Source: Rosellinia necatrix (Eukaryota; Ascomycota; Sordariomycetes; Xylariales; Xylariaceae). Taken from it: a stretch of 64,000 bases of DNA. Under the pieces are notes generated by a model, which saw only the letters and a program-made list of their open reading frames with translations, searched no databases and was not told the DNA's origin. The DNA lies in NCBI GenBank assembly GCA_021209875.1, contig JAGYVD010000010.1:930001-994000 (forward strand). The letters run 5' to 3'. The position numbers and the translations under genes were made by a program. Of this stretch, positions 25,633 to 39,400 are shown one piece after another (position 1 is the stretch's first letter; the number at the start of each line of letters is the position of its first letter).

Positions 25633-28600
25633 TCCCCCTTTCTTATCCGTGATCCTCCGATTCCTTCACGTTTCGGAAGTCTTTTCGACGAACCCAATTG
25701 TTTTAGTCAGACGCTGGGCCCCCTATCAATCCGGCCTGCGCTGTCTTGTCTTTGTCTTGTCTTATGTTATATTGCAGTTATGTATGGGGGTGGCTGGCCT
25801 CGCCGTCGTTCCGTTGCTACGTTACCATCACCCCCCCTCCCCTTCCCCCCCCCTCCACCATTAGACATCTACAAGTACCGAGCGCCTTCGACGGGCGGCT
25901 GACGTGCACTTTCATCTGTGATGCGCCACAGGGTCACATAGCCTGCCGATCTGGACACACGTGGTGGCACTCACACCGCAGAAACGTTCGACTCTTGGGG
26001 GGATTTTTGTTTTTAAATGATTACAATTCATCCGCGGTCCTGAGACCTGACCGCCATCTACTTGTAGTTACTTACACATTAGCCGTGGTCGCCGGCCGGG
26101 GTTAAAAGATGAAGATCACGGTTGTCGTGCCAAGCGATTACGGATTTGTATGATTTAAAGCTAGTGAAACGATCTAGCGTGATCTGCCTTGCTGCTAGCA
26201 GCAAAACTCGGGAAGCGGACGAGCGCGATTGCGGCAACGTCAAAGTAAGTAAGCAAGTAACTAAGTAAGTGATCTAGACTACGCCGTGGCTGCGAAAAGT
26301 GAGACCCATCACCCCTTTTGGACACAATTCCCTAATCGCGAACTTCGCTCGACCTATTTGCCATTACCTACTTGCATGCGTAGATCGGCCACGCAAATAA
26401 CGACACAGATAATTAATTATACATCAGTACACTACCTAGGCGTTAGGGCGTGGGAACCTCTTTCGGTATGGTATACTCTCCGATATAAATATAGACATTT
26501 TTTTTCTTCTTCTTTATAATGCTTGGCATCGCGTTGTCCCACTAGGCAACTAACCGCCACCCTGCCGCGTGCGCACGCGAGAGAGGAGACCCGGAGCCGT
26601 GACCGCATATCTAAACCGTGATATGGCCCGTGTCCGTCAGACCAGCCACGCTCATACGTTCGTGACCCGAGACAACCGGACGATCGAAACTCCGAGAAGG
26701 CCCCTCGTCCGAGAACGAGAACGACGGCGATAAGCCACAACCATCGTCGAAAAGCCGGGGGATGAAAAGTGGAGGGAGTGGTGGGTGGCGGTGGAGAGAT
26801 GCTTAAAAATTCGCTTCTTTGATAGGTAGTCACGACGTTTTCCTGTATAGAACCACACCCGTCGTCCCGTATGACAAATGAAGGGGGGGGGAGGCTGTGG
26901 TGATACCGCAACACGTGGGTTTTTTCTTCTTCTTGGGACCCCTCGGGGTTTGGGAAGCACCGTGTCCGTGAACCGTGATGTGGTGTGCTGTGCCGCCGAT
27001 CGAACGAGGACAACAAGAAGTTTCCTCTCCTACGATCGGTCTCATCAGGAGGCACTCGCTCTGCCCGGAGTGGGATTCGGGCATGTCCCATGTCAGACGC
27101 CCGACTTACTCACTTACCTGCGGCGTCAACCCCCCGGTTCGTCTCGGGGAGTGGTGCCTGGCTATACCTACATACCTATTCGTACAGCCGCGCTTGGCCA
27201 GACGGGAGTCGATGATTCCGATCTGGGCAGGTTGGAAGGCCACGTGGGAAAAAAAAAAAAAAAAAGGCTTGCTTACATACCGTGACATCGAGATGGGCTA
27301 TTTTCTTACCCCAGGCCCCACGATATTGGAGGATCGGTCCAGCAGGAATGCATGCGTCGGTTTTAAGGATCTCGAGGACGAGGTCATCGCATCGCACTCG
27401 CCTATGTCCCACGTGTGAATACCGAATGCGCAAGATGGAGCTTGGTACTAGCGCGCGGCGTAGCAAGGGAGGCGCGTTAGAGGAAGGGGGGCAAGCTGAG
27501 TAGCTCGTCTTGAAAGGGGAGAGGAGGATAGCGACATACGCTATGGACCCGATATGTAGGAGTTTACACTCCTCTTGGCGGATTCGAGAACGATTGCGCC
27601 TTGTTATTACGAGGTTACCTCTGAGATGGATATCTAGTATCTAAAACCCGCACGAGCGGTGGCCATGTAACGACAACGGGTTGTCGTGAGAATGCGTGTG
27701 TATGGGATATGTCACAGCGTTGTACCTTGTTTGGTATACAGCACTTAGGTGAGGTATAGACACTGTTGGCCTTCCTCCAAGTGCTCAAGAGGGTTTAGTC
27801 GAGTAGGTATCATGTACGATCTGGGGTATCTCTACAATAATGAGGCTATGCCGCGCCTATTCAACGCCTGTCCCGCTGCTATTTAGGCATACTTCATAAT
27901 TGTCATGCGCTGCCTATATTTTCCCCCGTCGCGCAGTGGTGGTTACCGATGATTCTGACCTCTAAGCGCCGTGTTCAAGCCACACTGCAAGTGGTGGCCG
28001 GGAGAGGGCGGCCGTTGGTCGTTGGGTTGAGGCGTGGTGATCGCCCGTGCCCCGAACTTTGGATACTCAGCCTCACTATCGTGTTGCTAGGGGATAGATG
28101 GCCGCAGATGGGGTTGGATATGGTCAAAGTGAAGCATGTATGCTTGGAAAACACTAAAGGAACTTAGGGGTTTCAGGAGGGATAAGATATCCACAACGGG
28201 TGGCCGGCCTTGGAGTATCGCGCTTAATTGCGAAGATGGCGCTAAGCTGCGAAGACTTGGTTGACGACTGTCAGTGCCAGCAGGATTCCGCCTGGTCCCT
28301 TGCTCACGTACAGGCGCTACACATAACCCCCCTTTGCTTTTAATCGCATATGAGGTGATGACCTAACCCTCCGCCAGCGCTAAGGATGCAGTGAATTTTG
28401 GACTAATCAGCGTTCCCTCTGTCACTACCCAAGGCAATATGGAGCAAAGTTGGTTCATCCCGAGGACGGCACGTGAGGATGACGACCTATCCGACTCAAG
28501 GGCGAGAGAAGAGTCGGGCCGGGCCAGCGGCGAGCGACTGTTACTTGCCTCAACAGAGCGTTCGGCCAACCAATTTAGGCCAATCGATTTAGGTAAGGTT

Positions 28601-31600
28601 AGGCAACGGGGTGAGAATAGAACGAGCTAGCAGAAGCGAAAGCTGCAACACCTATTCCATGTCATACGGTTCTGGCACCGTTCGAACCATCCTGTCGGGA
28701 CATTGGAGCGTTCTTTCGACGACACCATAGGCTCGCCTAGAGTACACTGCATGTGCAACATACTATGTACGTCCCTTCACCTGGTGAAATACTACTCAGC
28801 ACTGCTTCCATTCCCACACTGTCGGGTATCGTCTAACCTGGATAGAAGTCAGTCACACCGCCCTTATTGATTGCGGAAGGTAGTATTCAGTCGTAAAGCA
28901 GAGCATTCGGGGGATCTAAAATAAAAAGAGAAAGCATATTAGGATCAATGCCTAGTTGGGTAGTCTAGGCGATGACGGGAGTGCATTCCGGATCCCGGGA
29001 TTCAGGAAGCGAAAGCACTGTGGTATGTATTTTTGCTTTAACTCTTCTCAAATACCTAACTGCAGGTCGACGTCTCAATTCACTTATATGTACTTGTATG
29101 GGGCGGATGAGCTCAGACCAGCATGGAGTCGCGCCAATAGAGTGCTGACAGCTCTCTTCGTGCTACCTATCAGTAGTTAGCGGCCTTGAGACGACATCTT
29201 TCCGTCATCAAGCTTACACTACCTATACGTATGTATGTAACTCCATGTAGTGCTTGTATTACCTACCCACTGTGATCCGGAGCACACCCCTGAGGCAACG
29301 GGACCAAGGTCAGGACAAGGTCAGGACAAGGTCCGGGCAGGGGTGAATGGGACCGAGATACATACTTTTTGGACTAGACCACATAGGTACCGGTAGGTTA
29401 GCCTAGACTATGTACTACTTGGGATACGTAGTGATTCGGAACTTGTGGCGCGTGCCGTAGTGTCACGGAACTGCGATCCTTTACAGTAGCGGCCCAGAAA
29501 CATGCTAAGTGAGGTAGTTATCCCATCGTACGGTGGGGATCGAGACATCGAGATTTGCATCGTGTTGAACTTTCTCCATCATATGTAGGCTATGTGAGCC
29601 TATCTGGAGTCTCGAAGCACCTGGACTATATGTCACGGTTATCCACTTGACAAGTTGAAGTCCCGAGCCGTTGCTGACCACCTGAGTCTGATCCGGGATA
29701 CATACTTGTAGACCACACATATCTCCACCTTCTTCCTTGGGTTTTCACAGAAAACCGTTTGGGAAGAGGCACCGTGTGTGTTGTATTACAGTAGTGTTTA
29801 GTGGTCTGGCTCAACTCTGCATTCGGGATCGCACAGGGCCCCTGACTCGTGACACAACAACGGCGAACATAGAGTGGGAATATAGTAGGCAGCTTTCCAG
29901 TGGTCAGAGTCCCATTGTTCGGATTTCTGCCTAAGTCCGGGGTTTTCGCCTCAAGCTTGGACAGGGGCCCGTTCGACAGGCTGGAGAACAGCCCTATGAG
30001 TAAGTCCCGTTGCGTTCCTGAGCGCGTTGACCGTTCGGTTCATGGCTATGTATGCAACCGTTGCCTGGACACTACTGGGATCTACCTGTCGCTTGCATCA
30101 CACTGGCTATTCTGGGTAGCTCGTGGAGTAATAAACTATAGCCCCACACACCAAAGTACACTGCAGGGTTGCAGTTCGGGTGGAGTTGAGGGTCTACAGT
30201 ATGTATGTAGGTACATAGTGTAACTACACACATACTTAACATATGTAGTGTATCGAGGAGCCGTTGACATGGGGTTTTGAGCCTGGATTCAGTCGAGTTG
30301 CTACGCTACTGGTGCGAGTACGTAGGTATAGCGTACCAATTATTACTGTAGCATTTGGTTTGCGACCTGAGGTTTTGTTGTTGTTGTTGTTATTCAAGTT
30401 GGTTGCCGTTCGCATCATTCCGTTTCATTGCATAAAACCCGACATATCACCGGTACCGAGAGTCTTTCTGTCAGCCCTACTCGTCTGGTACGAGAAAGTA
30501 GGTCCCTGTCGGGTTGCTGGTGTGGTTGCTCTCCGTAGTGTAGAGTGTAGGCTAGTGTATATGAAAGGCTAGAAATTGGCGTTAGTGAACAACTGCTAGG
30601 CACCTTGAAGGGGTTTGGGGTGCATCACTAGACGAAGCCGAAATTCGCTCGTAGTGTATGGAATAGTGGATATGATATGACGATGCTTCCCTAGTGTTAG
30701 TGCAGTTACCTAGACGGCTGAACAAGGCATCTTTCAGAATTCGTATCATGCCATAACACTAACTTAGACTGGTGCATTTAGAAAAGATAGCTGCGAGGGC
30801 CTGTGCTATTGTTTCGGGGATGTTGTTTGCTAATTAGCCGACTGCTTCTCATGTCAATATTGTATATGTCACGTTGCTGGTGAGGCGCAGAGGGTGTGAT
30901 TGAGACATAATGAACAGGCTCATTTCTCGGTGTCCTTTTGCCCGAACTGTCGTGATAGTTACAAATGGAGGGGTATAAAACATGGACGATCCCCCCGGGC
31001 GAGAATTGCTTGTAATTACCAAGTAGGCACGTCCCGCCTCTACCGACAGCTCACGATGGTATATATAGACAGAAGTGTTGATGGCAGCCTCGGGCAGGTA
31101 AAATGAAACTTACAAACAAGCTGTAGAAACAACTGCCTACCTGTACTTACTTACCAACGCATTCTCGTCTTTGCATATACCCATTGACCAGTTACGTGAG
31201 GATGGCATCCAGCATCAACACAATATAGTTGCTGTGTGGTATTGGTAGGTGGCCAGTTCTGGGTGGTATGTGTTCCATCTTCACAGGCAGGTTCCAGGTA
31301 TGCAAAGATCCGAGCACACTGCCTGGCGATACGTTTAACAAACCGGATAGTTGAGAAGTCAAAGTTAACAAGCGATTCCTCTTATCAGGTGCTAATTCTT
31401 GGTTTTGAACAGAGTGGGTAGTTGCATCGCTTGTATGGCCCGGCTACTCAGGTTGGATGGTTGAACTGTAAGTACAGAGGTAGGTTTGTGTGAGGCTTAA
31501 GGCTTCGATAAGGATGGGTACTGGTATCGGACCCTGGCCCACTTCGATTATCTACAGCATAGTTCTGGCACGTGTCCTCAATTCTTCCTATGTATGTATT

Positions 31601-31746
31601 CTATCGATGCGTCTTATCACTAACGCTCTGGGCTGATAAGGCACTGCGTTAGTGGATAACTCCGGTATACCCTCAAGTACCTGAGGCCCTTATGTAAGTC
31701 ACAGAGGAGAGAGTTTGGTAACAAGGTTGGAAGGAACTGAATACCA

Positions 31747-31845
31747 AGTAGGTAGGTAGGGAATACCTGTACTTTGTAGTAGTCCAACTACCTACCTAAG
31801 TACTTACCTACCAGAATAAAGAACACCTTCTACATACCTACCTAC
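31747..31845. repeat. Opposed TAGG and CCTA tracts
   Basis: TAGGTAGGTAGG on the left is followed by CTACCTACCTAAG, ACTTACCTACC and ACATACCTACCTAC on the right. The two arms are complementary and could fold as an imperfect hairpin. Similar tracts recur at 42.8, 43.8-44.1 and 53.7 kb. Confidence 0.7.
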
Positions 31846-32096
31846 TTGCTTTTATCCTAGTCCATAACTCGTCCCATCAGTCACCGATCCGGTCGGTCCC
31901 TTGCTTCTCACCACGAGACAACCAAGGCGCGCCGAATACACTACCTACCACACTACCTACCACTACCTACCATTATATATTACGCGCTACCATCACGCAC
32001 TGCCATTAGGCACTGCCATTGCACACGCACACACCTTATTCCATTTCTTTTTCCCATGCTATCATTGCCTGGCGGCTCTTATCTGGCCATACCCGA

Positions 32097-32148
32097 GGTA
32101 TTGCGTGCAGTTATCGCGTGCAGGTATTGCGTGTAGGTATTGCGTGCA
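32097..32148 (+). repeat. 13-bp tandem array in front of the GH47 gene
   Basis: Four 13-bp units in phase: GGTATTGCGTGCA, GTTATCGCGTGCA, GGTATTGCGTGTA and GGTATTGCGTGCA. It ends 117 bp before the ATG, so it lies in the leader or core promoter. Confidence 0.85.
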
Positions 32149-32265
32149 CTCTTGGTCCCGGGGACCGGTGAGCCCAGGGTGCCCTCACCGAGCCCTCGCG
32201 CTTTGTCGTGGCACGCCGTCGGGATATCATCCACACATGCATTCTTTCGCTTCACGTTGCCGGTG

Positions 32266-35200
32266 ATGCCCTTGCCTGGCCCGGCCGGCTGCAAGTTGGC
32301 CTCGTCGTATCCACGGCCGGCATCATGTCGGCATGCCGGGCCGATCGTGGCATGGGTGTTGGTGCTGCTGCTGTTCCCATGGCTGGCCCCGGTACGGGCG
32401 ATGCGGCCTGGTCGCATCGCCGAATTGCGCCGGGACACGGTCGACATGTTCTACCACGGCTTTGATAATTACATGAGGATAGCCTTCCCCGAAGACGAGG
32501 TAGGCTCCGCCGTCTTGCGCTCTTCTAGCAGTCTTGCGCTCTGCCGTTTCGCTTCTGTCGTAGTCCAGAACCAACCGCTTATACGTGTAATTATAGTTGC
32601 GCCCCGTCTCTTGCACCCCCTTGACTCGCGACCGCATCAATCCCAGAAACGTCGAGCTCAACGATGTCCTCGGCAACTATTCTCTGACCCTGATCGATAG
32701 CTTGTCGACTCTTGCTATTCTCGCCTCTGCTCCTCCCGACCGCCGCGACACCGGCCCCAAGGCATTGGCCGATTTCCAGGACGGCGTGGCCGCGCTCGTG
32801 GTGCAATACGGGGATGGGAGAATTGGGCCGTCCGGGCGTGGCAACCGGGGCCAGGGCTTCGATGTCGATAGCAAAGTCCAAGTATTCGAGACTGTCATTC
32901 GAGGTGTCGGGGGGTTGCTGAGTGCACACCTATTTGCCATCGGCGAGCTGCCCATCACAGGTTATGACGTTCAAAAGGTGGATGCGGATATTGAAAAACA
33001 CCCCATCGCCTGGCCTAACGGGTTTAAATACGACGGTCAGTTGCTGCGGCTTGCGCTCGACCTGGCACAACGCCTGCTTCCGGCGTTTTACACACAGACG
33101 GGCATGCCGTATCCTCGGGTCAACCTACGGCATGGCATACCATTCTATGTCAACTCGCCGCTGCATGGAAACACTAGCCCGCACCCCGACAACGCCCAAG
33201 CGCCCGCCGAGATCACTGAGACATGCAGTGCCGGGGCCGGCAGTCTCGTTCTCGAATTTACTGTCTTGAGCCGTCTCACCGGTGATCCTCGATTCGAACA
33301 GGCGGCCAAGAGGGCTTTTTGGGCTGTCTGGTCGCGGCGGAGCAACATTGGGCTGATAGGTGCCGGCGTTGATGCCGAAGAGGGCCATTGGATAGGAGGC
33401 TTCTCCGGCATCGGTGCCGGGATTGATAGTTTTTTCGAATACGCACTTAAAACGCATATCCTCTTGTCCGGTCATGAGCTCCCAAATCAAACAATTCCCC
33501 ATCATACTCCTCATGAGAGCTGGCTTGACCCAAACCAGATCTATAGCCCGCTTTCCGACAAGGACAACTCGCCGGACTCATTTCTTGAGGCCTGGCATCA
33601 TGCCCATGCCGCCATCAAGCGCCATCTCTATTCCGATATGCACCACCCTCACTATGTCAACGCGCATCTCTCTACGGGATCCCCTCAAACGTTCTGGATC
33701 GATAGCTTAGGCGCCTATTATTCCGGCTTACTCACCCTCGCCGGAGAGTTGGATGAGGCCATTGAAACCCACTTACTCTATACAGCCCTGTGGACTCGTT
33801 ACTCTGCTCTGCCAGAACGCTGGTCAGTCCGTGATGGCAATGTGGAAGGTGGACTGGGATGGTGGCCTGGTCGACCGGAGTTTATCGAATCTACTTACCA
33901 TCTCTACCGAGCCACTCAAGATCCATGGTACTTGTATGCGGGTGAGATGGTGTTGAAAGACATCATTCGACGGTGCTGGACAGAATGCGGCTGGTCGGGC
34001 CTGCAAGACGTGCGCACCGGCGAGAAAAGTGACCGTATGGAGAGCTTCTTTTTTGGGAGAAACCGCCAAGTATTTATATCTTTTGTTTGACGCAGATCAC
34101 CCACTTAACAAATTGGATGCATCGTACGTGTTTACCACAGAGGGCCATCCTTTGATCATCCCGCGCAGAGGTGCCTCGCGCCGCTCCCGAAAGGCTCCCA
34201 GCGAGAAATCTGTGCAGCCTTACTTTGATGAGAGCTTCACCAATACCTGCCCCGTACCTCCACCCCTTCCCCCCCCCTATCAGGTTCGGCTACCGCCGCA
34301 CGAACAGATCTCTACAACGCAGCCACCTTAATCCGGCTTCACCAAGTTCCTAATTTCCATCACGTCGTGAATATTGATTCCCAACCCGACCAATCAGATA
34401 CAAACAGGCAGGGACCCCCAACTATTACGAACCATACATACTTCCCTTGGACTCTTCCTCTCTCCACGTTGCCCGCCGATGGCATATGTGTAGCATCGAA
34501 GCAGCGACACACGAGTATCATCGAGTTCCCTTCTAATACTCAGCAATCTGTAGGGAGCGCTTTCAACCTAATGTTCGCAAATAATAATTTAATTCGAATG
34601 GGTAGCGAAGGGATCGCTGTCAATAGCCTTTCTGGCTTAAAAGTCGGGATGGTTTTGGAAGAACCGCCCATCGCCTCGGAAAGAGGATGGAGAGTTTACA
34701 GCATTGGCAACTTTCTTCTCGGAAGGGACGAAAAGATTTTTGTTGCCCGTGACGTTCTCGCGGACATCTCAGACCCCCTTTTCCACCGCGTTCGTGATGC
34801 AGTACTTGTCGATATCCTATTGCAAATCGAGGCCCTAAATATAACACCACAAAGGAACTCTAATTCTACGGATGCTCCTTCGCCCAAACCGAAACCTACT
34901 CTTGATCTACAGGGCTCGGATCTTGGGGCGGCAAACCTATTGAATTCTTTACTATCACAACTCACGTCTGCCCTGCGAGAACCCGTTGCTACGTTTGGCC
35001 CCGATCCCGCACCAAAGATCGAGTATAAATACATCGATATTCAGGCAATCACACCCGTAGGTGTGGGCGTGGCGCCCTTACCAGACGTCCCGGAGGCTCC
35101 AAACCCGAGTCTTAAGGCGGATATTGAGTCACTTTCGTGGGGACGAGTATACTTCGCCGACCAGGCTTGTGAGGGCAAGTTACCTGACATCGCCCCGAAG

Positions 35201-35560
35201 CAGCATCAAGTCATCGTAATGCGCCGGGGCGGCTGCTCTTTCTCCGACAAGTTAGTAAACATTCCGTCGTTTGCGCCCCATCGCAACGGGTTACAGCTCG
35301 TCATTGTAGTATCAGACGACAAGGAATTGGGGGACACGGATGAAGAAGATGTCTGGGGCATTAACTTGATCCGGCCGTTATTAGATGAGGAGCAACGGAC
35401 ACCCGCAGGCGTCATGCGACACCGCCCTATCCCTATGTTGATGGTGGGTGGTGGAGAGGCGACGTATGAACTGCTGAAGACTGTGAGGAGTATTGGTATG
35501 AGGAGGAGATACCATGTAGAGAGCCAGGGGGTAGCAATCAGCAACCTCGTTGTACTTTGA
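32266..35560 (+). CDS. EDEM-type GH47 mannosidase with PA domain (two frameshifts)
   Basis: Exon 1 is 32266-32499; a 97-bp intron follows; coding resumes at 32597. The first ATG upstream of the hydrophobic segment (VAWVLVLLLFPW) was chosen; that segment is an ER signal or anchor. FYHGFDNYMRIAFPEDE joined to LRP across the intron is the GH47 entry motif, as in EDEM proteins that trim mannose from misfolded ER glycoproteins for degradation. Other family marks are FIESTYHLYRAT, SDRMESFF and FTTEGHP near the end of the catalytic domain. A C-terminal PA domain (VIVMRRGGCSFSDK, about 34.9-35.4 kb) matches the EDEM3-like layout. The frame breaks twice: one T too many in the T6 run 34049-34054, and one C too few in the C9 run 34269-34277. 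They cancel, and the tract between reads well only in the shifted frame. Corrected length is about 1065 residues. Sequencing error is likelier than a pseudogene. Confidence 0.9.
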
Positions 35561-36471
35561 TGATATGAGAGATGAATGGATGCATTAGATGAGCGAAATA
35601 GAGCATAAGTGGCGTCATCTCGGGTGCTAAATTTGCTTTTCAAAAGTCCGTGGTATGTAGATTTTTGGCCTTTTCACTAGCATTATCGACGATTTAGCAA
35701 TATCCTCTTGCGTTCTTGACCCTTGATAGATTGTAATCTCTCTTCCACGCGGTTGGGAGATAAATGCTGGAATTGGAGAAGTAGTGTTAGCCACGCGAGT
35801 ATGGTTTTCCAACGCCCTTCTCGGTGCCGTGCCATTGACCTTAGAATGCGGATGCTCCTCGCCGTTCCCACCGTAATCGGACGTCAGATATACCCAGCTC
35901 GGCCCAAATTTCGCTGGAAGATGGGGGTTAGATTGAAGGAGTCATTTGACCTGGCTGCCGCGGCTGCCCTGTGTTTTCTAACTAAAGATTCTATACACGT
36001 TACGCGAGCGAATTGCCATGATCTATACCTAGACTCGACGGTATCTGGCTATGAGACAATAAAACTGTGCTCGTCACCGTCGGTTATGGTACCGGGAACA
36101 ATTAACCCATGTATTTCCGTTGTAAATATAAGATGTTGATATCCGTCGATTAGAAAGCGCTTTTCCTATGCCTGCCTGCTAGTTTTAGAAGAGAAAAATC
36201 TGCCTGAATGCCCGATTGCCTTTTCTACCTGCTTGCTCGCCTGCCCTAATACGCCAAATGCACAAAAATGTGCTTGCCAAAGAGATTGCACTGAATAACC
36301 ACTTCCCCCCGTTTCATCGTAAATATATTCGTTCCTTCGTACTAGAGGAGGGGGGGAAATAGGCCGATTGTATCGACGAGGTATCACAAAACCGTCATCC
36401 TACCCATTTATCCCAATCAAATCAATTTCATCCATTATCATTTGATCCGGCCCTTATTGTTTCGTTTGCCC
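35561..36471. terminator. Convergent 3' region between GH47 and PhoD-like genes
   Basis: The two genes point at each other, so these 911 bases hold both 3' ends. The sequence is AT-richer than the genes, with no supportable open frame. AATAAA-like signals occur, for example ACAATAAAAC near 36057 on the plus strand. Exact poly(A) sites cannot be placed. Confidence 0.45.
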
Positions 36472-39400
36472 TTAGTAATGATCCCATTCGTCATCATCTT
36501 CATGCACTTCTCGCCGGTTATCTTTCCCGCGGGTGCTAAGCCAGCGTCGGAAAACGCCAACCTTCTTATGAGGAAGCTCTGCAGTATTTTCCTCATCATA
36601 TTCATCCTCGGATTCTTCCTGTCCTTGGCTTGTCTGATTAATGTTGTCAAATTCAGCCTCGGACTCTAGCCCCAACAATTCTTCTTGGTCCTCGTACCAT
36701 AGTCGTGGGACTAGCAGCCTATATGGCACCGTAATACCTGTTGGGTCCTTGGGATTGACCTCAACGTTGAGACACACCTCTAGACCTCCCTCAGCGTCAA
36801 CTTCGTAGTGCTCAGGACCGTGCTTGGTAAGCTTCTTGCTACTAAGACCCGTAGGTGTGCGGCGGAAGGGCCGGATTGGAGGACCATCGTTGGAGTCATT
36901 GGTGAAGTTTTGTTGATTTCGTACCGCAGTTTGCATAGGCAGCGTAAATGCACGAGGTGGTGGGCGTGTGGTAAATTGTGCTTCATCACCGACCTCGTAC
37001 TCATTTCCAGCCCCACCACGAAGCCCCAGGGTATTTCCGCTAGCACGAGGGGGAGGAACTGAAGTTGGGTCTGTGAAGACATCTTCGTCATCGTCATCTT
37101 GGCCCCAAGAACCGTTAATTCCACCGTCATCAGGCTGAACCTTGCTATCTCGACCGAAGAGGCTGCGAGGACGCGATCCAAGGGAGAAAGTGCGCATTAG
37201 CCCACTGGACCTCGGACGCCCTAGGTCGTCGGAGCTTGAGCCTCGGCGAGAAAAGGAGCGCATGAACCCTCCGGATAGGGGTGGACGTGAGCGGTCAGTC
37301 GGGTCTTTGGGTACGTTGGGGCGAAGCGCCGGCCCACGGTCCTTAGATAATGAAAACCGCCGGAATAGGCCGCCTCGGCTAGTAGGAGGAGTCACTTTAG
37401 GTGCATACTCGTCATCTTCTAGTGGTGGCGTTGGAGGCGGCGTGTGTCCTGGTACATATTCCCGGATAGAACACCAATTTCGGTGAGGTAGGAGGTGCTT
37501 ATTGTTACGTGGCTTGCCATCCACCCCATGGCCGAATAGTGGCATCATGTTCTCGTCAGTCTCTTTGTCGAAATGATGTATTTTATTACGCTTATTTAAA
37601 ACGTCTGCCATAAGATCCGGAGGTGGCGTATTAGCTATCGCAGACGAAACGACATTCAGCATATAGCGGTAATCCTTATGTTTCGGGATACGGAGCTTGG
37701 GGTTCGAGTAGAATTGGCCGACTGCGGCGAGATGCACATCGCCACTGAGTATCGTCACGCGCAGAGATTTATCCACTGCTAAGTCCTGGAGATCTTCGAC
37801 GACAACCGTCCGCTCGTGCTTATGGTTTTTAGCTGTCCAATGATCGTCCAAATCGTCAAGAACTTCGACACCCCCATCGAAGCTGTTCACGAAGTTACCA
37901 AGCAAGCCAAATTTGCCCAGAGCCTTAACAGGATCCATGAGCCTTGATGTCAAACTAGCGTCAAAAGTCAGTACCACTCTCGTTTCTAATGGGCGATGAT
38001 ACTCACATGTTCTCTAACCACACTAACCGTGGATATGCGATCGGGACTCCCAGTAACACTAGTAGGTGGTGGGTTTTATCCTTGTCGATCTCATCGTAGC
38101 AGCGATCCATCAACTTCTTCCAAGTGTCTACGTGCACGACTTCCTCCCTAGTCCGCTCTGCTCGGGTGTCGACGGCGAGAAGAGAAACTCTCGCTCCTAG
38201 TGACACAAACAGGCTACGGCTCCGTTGAGTGATGTATGGGCCAGGCTTTACGCCCAAACACCAACTTGGCTCTGACTCTTCAGTTTCATCAGGTGTACTT
38301 TGGTGTTGGAATAGCATGTAGTACTTGAATGCAACGTTGCCTAGTCCCGAGAAGACTGGCGATTTCATGAAATGGTGAGGGTATGACCCGAACCCGTCTA
38401 TAATGTCATGATCATCGTACATGTTGACCATGGGAATTTGAGAGCTGGCCAAGCCAAAAAGACCTTGGGAGAACCATAGCATATACCTCTCCATGTAAAA
38501 TGCTTCTAATTCCTCTTGCATCCCTGCCGTAAAGGGAGCATTACTTTTATGAAGCGGATTCTTGATCGCGATCCACTCGCGGAAGAGTTTAGCCTTATGA
38601 GCCACGACATCATTGTAAACTTGGTCTCCGCCACCAACCATGACATGGAATGGCCGCGTTTGATGGACGTTTAAGACGTCGCGCCACATGGGGTCTGGGC
38701 CACTAAAATCATCCGGATTCACGCTTTGGCTGAAACCGTTGCAGCTATGGAACATAATGTTCATCGATTCATCACGACCCGGCACCCAGAAACCAATGGG
38801 AGGTCCACTGTTGATGCGGTACGCTATCCGCTGTTGTTTTTCACGGAGCTCAACTTCGATGTTGAATCTCCAAAACGTATGGCCACGTTCTGCGTGGAGG
38901 CGGAATCCACAAACGTCCCTGTATTTTCCAAGTGTCTCCCCATCTACCTCAGTACGCTTCTTGCGACTAGGGAAAGAGCCAGGTGGGTCGGAAGAATTGG
39001 CATAGTCTTCGGGTATGCTCCTAGTTAGTTCAAATAAGCCATCATCCGGTTCCACCATCGACAAATCTTTGGCTTCTTCTAACTGGTCGACTGGCCGGAC
39101 GTATAATGTTTCTCCGCGGTGGCCGACTTTCGGGAGGCCTGCGATAGGATCCACGTACTCAGGAAGAAGTGGTTGTTCGCCTTGGACCTCAGCTGGGGGA
39201 GGTGGTAGGAGTTCAATCGGTTGTGCAAATAACCTGAGCGTTGGGACAGTGTCGTAAGAAGAGTCCGAATCTTGGGTAACTATCATGACTGAGCCTCGCC
39301 ACAACTTCTTATCCTCCGAAGTCTTATTTTCTGGAATCTTATCTCCCGGGGTATTGTCGCCTATCGGCCTGTCAACACCCATGCCACAATAACGTAGCAA

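Larger units (their letters stand above)
24361..32265. other. Gene-poor region of about 8 kb
   Basis: No supportable gene. Contents: a probable 3' end up to about 24.8 kb; a GC- and pyrimidine-rich part at 25.1-27.5 kb with a TTA-then-CT microsatellite and A/T runs; a tRNA-like patch near 27.93 kb; three 11-bp units of the GGACAAGGTCA type at 29301-29334; a GTT repeat near 30375; and CCTA/TAGG-rich sequence at 31.7-32.0 kb, where opposed TAGG and CCTA tracts could pair. Open frames up to about 220 codons exist but are low-complexity and overlap on several frames. Confidence 0.55.

Noticed and set aside
25241..25864. 207-codon plus-strand frame rich in Phe, Leu and Ser
   Set aside because: It is the translation of a pyrimidine-rich region and a TTA/CT microsatellite.
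26432..27091. 219-codon minus-strand open frame
   Set aside because: Low-complexity Arg/Ser/Pro-rich translation in a GC-rich stretch with similar frames on the opposite strand; no domain.
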